A stretch of DNA of 51,558 nt. Origin: UBA5448 sp045536965 (lineage in GTDB: Bacteria; Bacillota; Clostridia; Oscillospirales; SIG627). Location: the NCBI GenBank assembly GCA_045536965.1, contig JAZSON010000014.1, positions 1 through 51,558 of the forward strand, read 5' to 3'. Both the position numbers and the translations under genes were made by a program. Below, in pieces: positions 14,813 to 23,483 of the stretch. Positions within the stretch are counted from its first letter, which is position 1; each line of letters opens with the position of its first letter. The notes beneath the pieces are model-generated. The model saw nothing but the letters and a program-made list of their open reading frames with translations, was not told the DNA's origin and made no database searches.

Positions 14813-16651
14813 TTATTCTGCTTTATTGGGCGATAAAACGACAAATTGCGAATACACCGCCGCGAATGCTTTTTCAACAGAAGCTCTGGTGTACTTGTAC
14901 TTCGCCGATTTAATCGGATCGTTGAAATAGTAATAGGACGAATCGCATCCCACCAAAGTCAGACAATGCTCGTACGCGATCCATCTGAACTTTTCATCCG
15001 TATCGTCGATGTACCAGGACGAACCGGATCGCGGGAAATACATGACGTGTCCGCTTCTGACAATGCCGCCTCCCCAAAAGATGACAGGCATTCCGTTTGC
15101 AAGATATTGAGTGCACAGATCCGCAACCGTCATATTTGACGTATCGACAAAATTTGCGCCCTCTATATCGATATATCTCGTCTCTTTGGATTTTTCAGCA
15201 CTGTAACCGTAAGTAATGGTGTAGTTTTCGATGCCTTCTACCTTTTGCAGAGCCAGTACGATGGCAGGTGCAAAGCATCCGTATCCTTCATCGCTTTTGG
15301 GATTCCCCGGAAAGGTGATCCAAGGATTCGGTCCACGGCGCACCCCATCAACGTAGTAGGGATAAGGCCCCAGATCCAGTTTGGTATCAATAAAATCAGA
15401 TAAAGAAATATCAAAGCCCCAATACTTCAAAACCATGACGGTGCTGGCACATTCGCAACCCGTCGGCACCTTTCTCAACTGGTTGATATACGGCACATCC
15501 AGCATAATCTTCGGCAGATCGACAAGCGGTTTTTGATTTCCGCTCCCCGCCGACACCTCGACCGATACGGTACATTCAAAGCGCTCACCCGTCTCCAGAT
15601 GGGTGACGGTGATCACCGCGATGCCGTAGCCACCCGCCGTAACGATGCCTTTTTCATCCACCAAAGCAACCAAAGGATCGCTGCTTTCCCACAGCACCTC
15701 GCTGTGATCGGTCGCGCCGACATCTGCAAGCACCGAACCGAGCGATATGCTTTGTCCGGGGGTCAATACAGGTGATGTGGAACCATCCCCTCCGTCCGAA
15801 TCGGAAAGCCCAACGTGCACCTCGCAAAACGAATACGCATCGCCAACGCGCGCTTTTGCCGTGATGAGTGTAAATCCTTGCCCGATCGCCTTGATTTCTC
15901 CCTTTTCGGAAACAGTTGCAACCGACGGATCCGAGCTTTTCCACCACAGTATCTGCGAAGCGGCAGACGGCTCTACCGAAACCGACAAGGAAAAGTATTC
16001 GCCCGTCCGCATATATACGTTATTGTGTGAAAGATAAATAAACATCGCCTGCGGCAACACTTTGACACGGCAAGACGCCTTCAACCCCTCGGCTTCGGCA
16101 TAAATCTCAGCTTCTCCCTCTTGGAGCGCCAACATCCTCCCTTGCTCGTCTACCCCGACGATATCGGGTGCGCTGCTGCTGAAAACAACCGTTTTCGGAT
16201 CTATAACCGCACATTCATAACCAATTTCGACCGTTTCGCCTATTGTAATGGCATATTCTGCTTGCGAAATCACAAGAGACGGTTCCTTTTCTTTTACGGT
16301 CACGGTGCAGGTCTTTTTCTTTCCTCCGCACGAAACCGTAACCACTGTCTGCCCTGTCCGCAGTCCGACCACCTTGCCGTTATCCACCGATGCGACCTGC
16401 TCGTTGCTGCTCTGCCAAACAAGCGGCTTATCATCTGCGTAAACAGCTTTCAGTGTATATTCATCTCCCACTTCAAGCTCTAAAACGGACGGTTCAAGGG
16501 ACAGATCGCCGCCGACCTGTCCGCCTTGTATCCCATCCTGATCATCGGACGGTCCTGCAGCATCGTCGCCGCAAGCGGTCAATAAAAAAGCCGACAAAAC
16601 GACCAAAACCAACAATATTGACAGTTTGATTTTTCTTTTACCGCGACGCAT
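14813..16651 (-). CDS. Lipoprotein with Ig-like (BIG2) repeats and C39-like cysteine peptidase domain
   Basis: This 612-residue protein has a lipoprotein signal: basic start, hydrophobic core, lipobox LLTAC with Cys27. About four bacterial Ig-like group 2 repeats follow (roughly 50-120, 125-200, 203-282, 292-366), each with the WxSSxxxVATVxxxGxIxAxxxG pattern. The C-terminal domain (about 380-605) is of the peptidase C39_2 type: VPYINQLRKVPTGCECAS with candidate nucleophile Cys399, then His562 in YEHCLTLVG and Asp578 in FNDP. It should be anchored outside the cell and act on peptides or the cell wall; substrate unknown. It is convergent with the PBP5-like gene, 3 bases from its stop. Upstream ribosome binding site is AAGGGGG. 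Confidence 0.85.
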   Translation of the reverse strand: MRRGKRKIKLSILLVLVVLSAFLLTACGDDAAGPSDDQDGIQGGQVGGDLSLEPSVLELEVGDEYTLKAVYADDKPLVWQSSNEQVASVDNGKVVGLRTGQTVVTVSCGGKKKTCTVTVKEKEPSLVISQAEYAITIGETVEIGYECAVIDPKTVVFSSSAPDIVGVDEQGRMLALQEGEAEIYAEAEGLKASCRVKVLPQAMFIYLSHNNVYMRTGEYFSLSVSVEPSAASQILWWKSSDPSVATVSEKGEIKAIGQGFTLITAKARVGDAYSFCEVHVGLSDSDGGDGSTSPVLTPGQSISLGSVLADVGATDHSEVLWESSDPLVALVDEKGIVTAGGYGIAVITVTHLETGERFECTVSVEVSAGSGNQKPLVDLPKIMLDVPYINQLRKVPTGCECASTVMVLKYWGFDISLSDFIDTKLDLGPYPYYVDGVRRGPNPWITFPGNPKSDEGYGCFAPAIVLALQKVEGIENYTITYGYSAEKSKETRYIDIEGANFVDTSNMTVADLCTQYLANGMPVIFWGGGIVRSGHVMYFPRSGSSWYIDDTDEKFRWIAYEHCLTLVGCDSSYYYFNDPIKSAKYKYTRASVEKAFAAVYSQFVVLSPNKAE

Positions 16652-16683
16652 GCTTATCCCCCTTCCGTGACAAAATTCGCTTG

Positions 16684-16712
16684 ATTATATCATATCCCGC
16701 ATAAAAATACAA
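16684..16712 (-). promoter_or_regulatory. Sigma-A-type promoter of the C39-like lipoprotein gene
   Basis: On the minus strand TTGTAT (16712-16707) and TATAAT (16689-16684) have a 17-base spacer, about 33 bases before the start codon. Confidence 0.65.
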
Positions 16713-16766
16713 TCCCCCCGCCCCACTTTACCCATCACACTCAATTACATTTTCGGAGGAATCACC

Positions 16767-17915
16767 ATGTCTACCCTGCGCTTTGTTGCCACCTGCCTGT
16801 TCGGCCTTGAAAAATTGGTGGGTGAGGAAATCGACGCCCTCGGTTATAAACGAGTCGAAACCATTGACGGACGTGTAATTTTCGATGCGCCGCTCGATGC
16901 GGTTGCACGCTGTAACCTCAATCTGCGCTGTGCCGAGCATGTATATATCCAAATCGGTGCATTCCCCGCCGCTACCTTCGATCAGCTTTTTGAGGGCACC
17001 AAAGCCCTCCCTTGGGAAGAATGGATCGACAGCACCGATGCTTTCCCCGTCAAAGGACACAGCATCAAATCGGCTCTTTTCAGCCTGCCTGATTGTCAGA
17101 AAATTGTCAAAAAAGCAGTGGTAGAGCGTTTGAAAATGAAACGCGGCATTTCATGGTTTCCCGAAACGGGCGTCAAAAAACAACTCTCGTTTTTTATTTT
17201 AAAAGACAATGCTTCCCTCTTGCTTGACACCTCGGGGAACGGCTTGTATAAGCGTGGATACCGCAAGGACACCAACGAAGCGCCGCTTCGAGAAACCCTC
17301 GCCAGCGCCATGGCCGCCATTTCCCGCCCCCGTAATGATATTCTCTTTTGGGATCCCATGTGCGGTTCGGGTACAATTGCCATTGAAGCCGCACTGCGCC
17401 TGTCGCACACAGCCCCGGGGTTGTTCCGTTCTTTCTCATCCGAACGTTACCGTCAAATCCCCCTGTCCGTTTGGCGAAATGCGCGGGAAGAAGCCAAATC
17501 CGCCATATCCAAAGAACCCTTTGAGGTGTACGGAAGCGACATCAACCCCACATTTTTAGAATACGCAAAACAAAACGCCGCAAATGCAGGCATGGACAAA
17601 TATATTACATTCTTTGAAATGGATGTCAGAGACATCACCACCCGCGGAAAACGCGGCACCATCGTCACCAATCCTCCCTATGGCGAACGTATGCTCGATA
17701 TTGAGTCGGCGCGCAAGCTTGTTTCCGACATGGGAAAGGCATTTTCCAAGCTGACCAACTGGCAAATCTATATCATTTCATCCGATGATACATTTGAATC
17801 TCACTACGGAAAAAAAGCCGATAAAGCGCGAAAATTATACAACGGTATGATTCGTTGTCAACTCTTCCAATATTATAAGAATCCACGGCAGGAAAATTTT
17901 GTTAACAAAATGTGA
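16767..17915 (+). CDS. THUMP-domain class I methyltransferase, RlmL/YpsC family
   Basis: This 382-residue protein combines an N-terminal ferredoxin-like/THUMP RNA-binding part (about 1-160) with a Rossmann methyltransferase domain. Visible motifs are DPMCGSGTIAIEAAL for SAM binding, GSDINPTFLEYAKQN, and TNPPYGERM, the NPPY signature of base N-methyltransferases. RlmL makes N2-methylguanosine in 23S rRNA; the Bacillus YpsC type is about this length. Ribosome binding site GGAGG lies 7 bases before the ATG. It stands alone, between the divergent lipoprotein gene and groESL. The exact target base cannot be told from sequence. Confidence 0.85.
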   Translation: MSTLRFVATCLFGLEKLVGEEIDALGYKRVETIDGRVIFDAPLDAVARCNLNLRCAEHVYIQIGAFPAATFDQLFEGTKALPWEEWIDSTDAFPVKGHSIKSALFSLPDCQKIVKKAVVERLKMKRGISWFPETGVKKQLSFFILKDNASLLLDTSGNGLYKRGYRKDTNEAPLRETLASAMAAISRPRNDILFWDPMCGSGTIAIEAALRLSHTAPGLFRSFSSERYRQIPLSVWRNAREEAKSAISKEPFEVYGSDINPTFLEYAKQNAANAGMDKYITFFEMDVRDITTRGKRGTIVTNPPYGERMLDIESARKLVSDMGKAFSKLTNWQIYIISSDDTFESHYGKKADKARKLYNGMIRCQLFQYYKNPRQENFVNKM

Positions 17916-17931
17916 ATTCTATGAAAAGCAC

Positions 17932-17959
17932 TTGATTTTTTTCTCCGAAGTGTTAGAAT
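17932..17959 (+). promoter_or_regulatory. Promoter of groESL
   Basis: TTGATT (17932-17937) and TAGAAT (17954-17959), 16-base spacer, directly upstream of the CIRCE operator. Confidence 0.65.
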
Positions 17960-17973
17960 AGACACAAATAAAA

Positions 17974-18000
17974 TTAGCACTCACAAAAGCGGAGTGCTAA
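17974..18000 (+). promoter_or_regulatory. CIRCE operator (HrcA binding site)
   Basis: A perfect TTAGCACTC-N9-GAGTGCTAA inverted repeat lies between the promoter and groES. This is the conserved site for the heat-shock repressor HrcA, so groESL should be induced by heat or misfolded protein. Confidence 0.97.
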
Positions 18001-18019
18001 ACCAACAGGAGGTACTCCC

Positions 18020-18304
18020 ATGAAACTCAAACCCCTTTCCGACAGAGTCATCATCCGCATGGTGGAAGCAGAAGAAACCACGAAAAGCGGCATTATTCTG
18101 ACGGGCAATGCCAAAGAAAAACCTTCGATCGCCGAAGTTGTTGAAGTCGGCCCCGGCGGTATCATCGACGGCAAAGAAGTTGTCATGACCGTTAAAAAAG
18201 GCGACAAAGTTATCACCAGCAAATATTCCGGCACCGAGATCAAGCTTGACGGTACCGAATATGTTGTAGTCCGTCAAAACGATATTCTCGCGATCGTTGA
18301 ATAA
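18020..18304 (+). CDS. groES: Co-chaperonin GroES
   Basis: This 94-residue protein is full length for Cpn10. It shows KLKPLSDRVIIRMVEAEETT at the start, the mobile loop (KSGIILTGNAKEKPS), and GDKVITSKYSGTEIKLDG. It forms the heptameric lid on GroEL. The CIRCE operator and an AGGAGGT ribosome binding site are immediately upstream; groEL follows after 24 bases in the same operon. Confidence 0.98.
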   Translation: MKLKPLSDRVIIRMVEAEETTKSGIILTGNAKEKPSIAEVVEVGPGGIIDGKEVVMTVKKGDKVITSKYSGTEIKLDGTEYVVVRQNDILAIVE

Positions 18305-18328
18305 TTATATTACAGGAGGAATCTTGCC

Positions 18329-19957
18329 ATGGCAAAAGAAATTATTTACGGCATTGATGCCAGAAACAAATTGAAAGCGGGCATCGACGCTCTTGCCGAT
18401 ACCGTTAAAATTACACTCGGTCCCAAAGGCCGTAACGTCGTACTCGACAAAAAATTCGGCGCTCCCCTGATCACCAACGACGGTGTGACCATCGCCAAAG
18501 AAATCGAACTGGATGACGCCTTTGAAAACATGGGCGCGCAGCTCGTCAAAGAAGTCGCCGTAAAAACCAACGATGCCGCAGGCGACGGCACCACCACCGC
18601 TACCCTGCTTGCACAGGCCTTCGTCCGCGAAGGTATGAAGAATGTGACCGCAGGCGCCAACCCGATGGTTTTGAAAAAAGGTATCCAGAAAGCAGTGGAT
18701 AAGGCTGTTGCCGCCATTGTTGCCAACGCCAAGAAGGTCAACGGCACCGACGATATCGTCCGTGTCGGCGCCATCTCTGCAGGCGATGAAATCTTCGGTC
18801 AGTTGATTGCAGACGCTATGAAGAAAGTAACCGCCGACGGTGTTATCACCGTTGAAGAATCCAAATCTGCCGACACCTACTGCGAAGTTGTGGAAGGTAT
18901 GCAGTTTGATCGCGGTTACCTCTCCCCCTACATGGTTACCGACACCGACAAAATGGAAGCCATCATCGACGAAGGCTTGGTACTCATCACCGATAAAAAA
19001 ATCTCCAACATTCAGGAAATCCTCCCCTTGTTGGAACAGGTTGTCCAAGCAGGCAAGAAATTGGTTATCATCGCTGAAGACATCGAAGGCGAAGCTCTTT
19101 CCACTTTGATTGTCAACAAGCTCCGCGGCACTTTTGTTTGCGTTGCCGTTAAAGCCCCCGGCTTTGGTGATCGCAGAAAAGAAATGCTCCGCGACATCGC
19201 CATCCTCACAGGCGGCGAAGTGATCTCCGAAGAGCTCGGTCTGGATCTGAAAGAAACCACCCTTGCCCAACTCGGTCGCGCAAAACAAATCAAGATCAAC
19301 AAAGAAAACACCATCATCGTGGACGGTGCAGGCGATCCCGAAGCCATCAAAGCCAGAATCGCACAGATCCGTTCCTCTATCGAAACCACCACTTCCGATT
19401 TCGATCGCGAGAAACTGCAAGAACGTCTTGCCAAATTGGCAGGCGGTGTAGCCGTCATTAAAGTCGGCGCTGTCACTGAAACCGAAATGAAAGAAAAGAA
19501 ACTGAGAATCGAAGACGCTCTCAACGCTACCCGCGCAGCTGTTGAAGAAGGCATCGTTCCCGGTGGCGGCACAGCGCTGCTCAACGCCATCCCCGAAGTT
19601 CAAGCTCTTCTCGAAACCGTCTCGGGCGACGAAAAAATCGGTGTTTCCATCGTTCTCCGCGCTTTGGAAGAACCCGCCAGACAGATCGCCGAAAATGCAG
19701 GCGTAGAAGGTTCTGTGATCATTGACAAAATCGTCAACAGCGGAAAAACCGCTTACGGCTACGACGCATACAACGCCACTTATGTGGATATGTTTGATGC
19801 CGGTATCATCGATCCTGCCAAGGTCACCCGTTCGGCCCTTTGCAACGCCGCATCGGTCGCTTCGATGGTTCTCACCACCGAGAGTCTTGTCACCGACAAA
19901 AAAGAAGAAACCCCCGCTCCCGCGGTCAATCCCGCAGCCATGGGCGGCATGTATTAA
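18329..19957 (+). CDS. groEL: Chaperonin GroEL
   Basis: This 542-residue ATP-dependent chaperonin folds proteins in its central cavity. ATP-binding signatures are present: LGPKGRNVVLDKKFGAP near the start and GDGTTTATLLAQ. The equatorial signature AAVEEGIVPGGGTALL is also present. The C-terminus ends in the usual short GGMY tail. The ribosome binding site is AGGAGG. It is transcribed with groES under CIRCE control. Confidence 0.99.
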   Translation: MAKEIIYGIDARNKLKAGIDALADTVKITLGPKGRNVVLDKKFGAPLITNDGVTIAKEIELDDAFENMGAQLVKEVAVKTNDAAGDGTTTATLLAQAFVREGMKNVTAGANPMVLKKGIQKAVDKAVAAIVANAKKVNGTDDIVRVGAISAGDEIFGQLIADAMKKVTADGVITVEESKSADTYCEVVEGMQFDRGYLSPYMVTDTDKMEAIIDEGLVLITDKKISNIQEILPLLEQVVQAGKKLVIIAEDIEGEALSTLIVNKLRGTFVCVAVKAPGFGDRRKEMLRDIAILTGGEVISEELGLDLKETTLAQLGRAKQIKINKENTIIVDGAGDPEAIKARIAQIRSSIETTTSDFDREKLQERLAKLAGGVAVIKVGAVTETEMKEKKLRIEDALNATRAAVEEGIVPGGGTALLNAIPEVQALLETVSGDEKIGVSIVLRALEEPARQIAENAGVEGSVIIDKIVNSGKTAYGYDAYNATYVDMFDAGIIDPAKVTRSALCNAASVASMVLTTESLVTDKKEETPAPAVNPAAMGGMY

Positions 19958-19969
19958 AAACCGTCTCAA

Positions 19970-20003
19970 AACGCTGATCTGCGCTACGGCGCAGATCAGC
20001 GTT
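19970..20003 (+). terminator. 15-bp hairpin after groEL
   Basis: Perfect stem AACGCTGATCTGCGC with its complement around the loop TACG. The following sequence (CCTCTTAAAAAATT) has no T-run, so termination may be weak or partial. The hairpin ends 14 bases before the ktrB start. Confidence 0.6.
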
Positions 20004-20017
20004 CCTCTTAAAAAATT

Positions 20018-21355
20018 ATGCTTAAAAACAAAATTCATTTATCCGTTACCCAAATCATCGCCATCACAATTTTGGCTCTCATTCTTTTGGGCGCCTTTCT
20101 TCTCTCGACCCCGCTTGCCAATGAAAACGGCGAGTGGCGTCCCTTTATCGACGCGCTTTTCACATCCACTTCCGCCTCTTGCGTGACAGGGCTTTCCATT
20201 ACCGAAACAGGCTCTTCCTTCACCCTCTTCGGTGAACTTGTCATTTTGGTTCTCATTCAGATCGGCGGACTCGGTTTTATTACGTTCATGACCCTCTTTT
20301 CGGTATTGGTAAAACGAAAGATTTCATTGAGCGAACGAAAACTGATCATGCAATCGGCAGGCAGTATGCAGGTCGGCGGCACGGTCAAATTGGTACGAAA
20401 AATCATCGTCGGCACTTTAATATTCGAAGGTGTCGGCGCCGTCATACTTGCCCTGCGCTTCTCTTTGGATTTCTCTTTGGGCAAGGCAATATATTTTGGC
20501 ATCTTCCATTCCGTTTCGGCTTTTTGCAACGCAGGATTTGACGTATTTGGAAAAGGAAACTCCCTCGCGGATTATTCCACCGATCCGACCGTCATGCTGA
20601 CCGTTTGCACACTCATTCTCATCGGCGGACTCGGCTTTTTGGTTTGGAGCGACATGGCTGAAACCAAATGCCGCTTCTCCCGCTACCGTTTGCACACAAA
20701 AATCGCTCTTGTATCCTCCTTGATTTTGCTCCTTGGCAGTACACTGTATTTCTTCTGGGAAGAATATGACAAAGCCTTTGCCCATCTTGATACGGGAGAA
20801 AAACTTCTTGCCGCACTTTTCCATGCGGTCACCCCTCGCACCGCAGGTTTTTATATCACCAACTATAACGGAATGTCTGAAGGCAGCTATTTGGTGACCG
20901 TCATTTTGATGTTCATTGGAGGAAATCCCGGTTCTACTGCAGGCGGTATCAAAACCGTTACCCTCACCGCTCTCATCGTCGGCACCATCGGAAAGATCAA
21001 GCACAAGGATGACCCCATTATTTTCAAGCGCCGTCTTGCCAGCGAAACCGTAGAACTGGCGAGCGCCGTCACCGTTTTATACTTTTTGTCAGCCGTCACA
21101 GCTACACTCTTCTTAAACGAGTTGGAACCGTTTACCCTGAAAGAAAACCTCTTTGAAGTCACAAGTGCCATCGGCACCGTCGGTCTGTCTCTCGGCATCA
21201 CCCCGCAACTGACGGTCATATCCAAGCTCGTGCTTTGCCTCCTCATGTTTATGGGCAGGGTCGGAGGTTTGACCTTCGCACTCGCCATCGGCGAGCGTAA
21301 ATCTACGGGCGTACCGACCGCCGAACGTCCCACGGAAAAAGTTATTATCGGATAA
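20018..21355 (+). CDS. ktrB: Potassium uptake channel subunit, KtrB/TrkH family
   Basis: This 445-residue protein has four repeated M1-P-M2 units. Selectivity-filter-like segments are visible after pore helices: SASCVTGLS, SAFCNAGFDVFG, TPRTAGFY and SAIGTVGLSLG, each with the key glycine. The IGGNPGSTAGGIKTVT loop is typical of the family. It forms the membrane channel for K+ uptake with the cytoplasmic ring KtrA, encoded 13 bases downstream. No Shine-Dalgarno sequence precedes the ATG; the groEL hairpin lies just upstream. Alternative starts inside the frame would remove part of the first helix, so I keep 20018. Confidence 0.92.
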   Translation: MLKNKIHLSVTQIIAITILALILLGAFLLSTPLANENGEWRPFIDALFTSTSASCVTGLSITETGSSFTLFGELVILVLIQIGGLGFITFMTLFSVLVKRKISLSERKLIMQSAGSMQVGGTVKLVRKIIVGTLIFEGVGAVILALRFSLDFSLGKAIYFGIFHSVSAFCNAGFDVFGKGNSLADYSTDPTVMLTVCTLILIGGLGFLVWSDMAETKCRFSRYRLHTKIALVSSLILLLGSTLYFFWEEYDKAFAHLDTGEKLLAALFHAVTPRTAGFYITNYNGMSEGSYLVTVILMFIGGNPGSTAGGIKTVTLTALIVGTIGKIKHKDDPIIFKRRLASETVELASAVTVLYFLSAVTATLFLNELEPFTLKENLFEVTSAIGTVGLSLGITPQLTVISKLVLCLLMFMGRVGGLTFALAIGERKSTGVPTAERPTEKVIIG

Positions 21356-21368
21356 ACAGGAGAATATT

Positions 21369-22019
21369 ATGAAATCATTTCTTGTCATCGGCATGGGAGA
21401 ATTCGGACTTCTTCTTGCCGAAAAGCTCACAGCGCTCCACAATGATGTTATGATCGTGGACGAAAATGCAGAACGAATTGAAGCCCTTTCTTCTCGTTTT
21501 GTCGACGCGCAAATCGGTGATTGCACCAATATTGATGTACTCAAATCCCTCGGCATCGGAAACTTTGATGTGATTTTTGTAGCGATTGCCGAGAACTTCC
21601 AAGCATCCCTTGAAATCACCTCACTTTTAAAGGATTTGGGTGCAAAACACATCGTTTCCAAAGCCAAAAGTGCCATTCAGGAAAAATTCCTTCTTCGCAA
21701 TGGCGCAGATGAAGTCATTTATCCCGAACAGATCTGTGCGCAGCGTTTGGCCACTCGGTACAGCGCCAACAATGTTTTTGACTACATCGAATTAACACCC
21801 GAATATTCTATTTTTGAAATCCCTGTTCTCCCCAACTGGCCGGGTTCGAGCATCATGGAACTGGATGTCCGCAAAAAATATGGGCTCAACATTATCGCTA
21901 TCAAGAAAAACGGCGTCCTTACTCCCGCGCCCGGTCCCAACTACATTTTTTCAACCGAAGATCATCTGGTCGTGGTCGGAATACCCGCAGATATTTATAA
22001 AATCACGAAAAAAATCTAA
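21369..22019 (+). CDS. ktrA: Potassium uptake regulatory subunit KtrA (RCK domain)
   Basis: This 216-residue protein has an N-terminal RCK/TrkA-N domain with the nucleotide-binding loop GMGEFGLLLAEKL, the acidic end MIVDE and GDCTNIDVLKSLGI. A C-terminal RCK_C domain follows (about 135-216). KtrA rings bind ATP/ADP and NAD and gate KtrB. AGGAG lies 7 bases before the ATG. It is full length and cotranscribed with ktrB. Confidence 0.93.
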   Translation: MKSFLVIGMGEFGLLLAEKLTALHNDVMIVDENAERIEALSSRFVDAQIGDCTNIDVLKSLGIGNFDVIFVAIAENFQASLEITSLLKDLGAKHIVSKAKSAIQEKFLLRNGADEVIYPEQICAQRLATRYSANNVFDYIELTPEYSIFEIPVLPNWPGSSIMELDVRKKYGLNIIAIKKNGVLTPAPGPNYIFSTEDHLVVVGIPADIYKITKKI

Positions 22020-22039
22020 ACCGGCCCGCAATTTTTCTC

Positions 22040-22068
22040 TTGCATTTCAATAAAATCTGTGTTATACT
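22040..22068 (+). promoter_or_regulatory. Promoter of metK
   Basis: TTGCAT (22040-22045) and TATACT (22063-22068) with a 17-base spacer; transcription should begin just before the riboswitch. Confidence 0.7.
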
Positions 22069-22086
22069 GAAAAAAAGTAAATTATT

Positions 22087-22227
22087 CTTATCGAGAGCGG
22101 CAGAGGGACAGGCCCTGTGAAGCCCGGCAACCTGCGAAAGTAAGGTGCCAATTCCTCGGGATAAAAATTCCCGGCAGATGAGAGTCAAGGATAACGCTTC
22201 CCCGACTCTCGGGGAAGCAATTTTTTT
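22087..22227 (+). promoter_or_regulatory. SAM-I (S-box) riboswitch with terminator
   Basis: The conserved S-box core is plain: CTTATC then GAGAGCGGCAGAGGGAC, GGCCCTGTGAAGCCCGGCAA, and the closing GATGAG (about 22179-22184) that pairs with CTTATC in stem P1. The terminator stem GCTTCCCC/GGGGAAGC (22196-22203, 22211-22218) is followed by seven T. The P1 3' strand continues as GAGAGTC (22180-22186), which is complementary to GACTCTC in the terminator loop (22204-22210). This provides the antiterminator. When SAM is bound, metK transcription should stop. Confidence 0.97.
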
Positions 22228-22243
22228 ATGAAAGGAAAAGTTT

Positions 22244-23425
22244 ATGAACAAATTTCTCTTCACCTCCGAATCGGTGACCGAAGGTCATCCCGACAAACTT
22301 TGCGATCAGGTTTCTGATGCCGTATTGGACGAACTGCTTCGTCAGGATCCCCTGTCCCGCGTTGCCTGCGAAACCGCTACCACCACCGGTATCGTTATGG
22401 TTATGGGCGAAATCACCACCAAGGGCTTTGTTGATGTGCAACAAATCGTCCGCGACACCGTCCGCGAAATCGGTTACACCGATGCCGCTTTCGGTTTTGA
22501 TGCCGATACTTGCTCGGTTCTTTCGGCCATTCATGAGCAGTCTGCCGACATCGCACTCGGCGTCAACAAATCCATCGAAGCCAAAGAAGGCGATATGTCC
22601 GATGGTCTGGACACAGGTGCAGGCGACCAAGGTATGGTATTCGGCTTTGCCTGCGATGAAACCCCCGAGCTGATGCCCCTTCCCATTTCTTTGGCACACA
22701 AATTGGCAAGACAACTCACCAAAATCCGCAAAGACGGCACCCTTTCCTATCTCCGTCCCGACGGTAAAACACAGGTCACTGTCGAATATATCGACGGCAA
22801 ACCCGCCAGAGTCGATACCGTGGTCATTTCCACCCAGCACAACCCCGACGTCGAACTGGATACCATCCGCCGCGATTTGATTAAATTGGTCATTGAACCC
22901 ATCGTTCCCGCGGAATTGATGGATGAAAACACCCGCATTTTCATCAACCCCACAGGTCGTTTCGTCATCGGCGGCCCCAACGGCGACTCGGGTCTGACAG
23001 GCAGAAAGATCATCGTTGACACCTACGGCGGTTATTCCCGTCACGGCGGCGGCGCCTTCTCGGGCAAAGATCCTACAAAGATCGACCGCTCTGCCGCTTA
23101 TGCCGCCAGATACCTTGCGAAAAACGTGGTCGCAGCAGGTCTTGCCTCCAAATGTGAGGTGCAAATCGCTTACGCCATCGGTGTTGCCCGTCCCGTTTCG
23201 GTCATGGTTGATACCTTCGGTACAGGAAAAGTTGCCGATGCCGCTCTCGGCGATGCACTCAAAGAGCTCGTCGATCTCCGTCCTGCCGCCATCATTCAAA
23301 CATTGGATCTTCGCAAACCCATCTACAAGCAGCTCGCCGCTTACGGTCACGTCGGTAGAGAAGACGTCAACGTCGGCTGGGAAAAGAGAGATCTTGCAGA
23401 AAAACTGAAAAAATATTTTGCATAA
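22244..23425 (+). CDS. metK: S-adenosylmethionine synthetase
   Basis: This 393-residue enzyme makes SAM from methionine and ATP. It is full length. Motifs: TSESVTEGHPDKLCDQVSDA at the N-terminus, GAGDQGMVFGFA (ATP-binding hexapeptide-like motif), and GGGAFSGKDPTKIDRSAAY, the phosphate-binding signature. The ribosome binding site AAAGGAAA lies after the riboswitch terminator. SAM feedback through the S-box is expected. Confidence 0.98.
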   Translation: MNKFLFTSESVTEGHPDKLCDQVSDAVLDELLRQDPLSRVACETATTTGIVMVMGEITTKGFVDVQQIVRDTVREIGYTDAAFGFDADTCSVLSAIHEQSADIALGVNKSIEAKEGDMSDGLDTGAGDQGMVFGFACDETPELMPLPISLAHKLARQLTKIRKDGTLSYLRPDGKTQVTVEYIDGKPARVDTVVISTQHNPDVELDTIRRDLIKLVIEPIVPAELMDENTRIFINPTGRFVIGGPNGDSGLTGRKIIVDTYGGYSRHGGGAFSGKDPTKIDRSAAYAARYLAKNVVAAGLASKCEVQIAYAIGVARPVSVMVDTFGTGKVADAALGDALKELVDLRPAAIIQTLDLRKPIYKQLAAYGHVGREDVNVGWEKRDLAEKLKKYFA

Positions 23426-23438
23426 GATATAAACAAAC

Positions 23439-23472
23439 AAAAACGGTGTAACCATTCGGTTACACCGTTTTT
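23439..23472. terminator. Bidirectional terminator between metK and thrS
   Basis: Perfect 15-bp stem AAAAACGGTGTAACC around ATTC. The arms end in T5 on either strand, so it serves both convergent genes. Confidence 0.92.
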
Positions 23473-23483
23473 CTGTTACTGCA

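Noticed and set aside
18305..20038. 577-codon open frame antisense to groEL
   Set aside because: groEL is unmistakable. The antisense frame is rich in Phe, Gly and Asp as expected from mirrored codon use.
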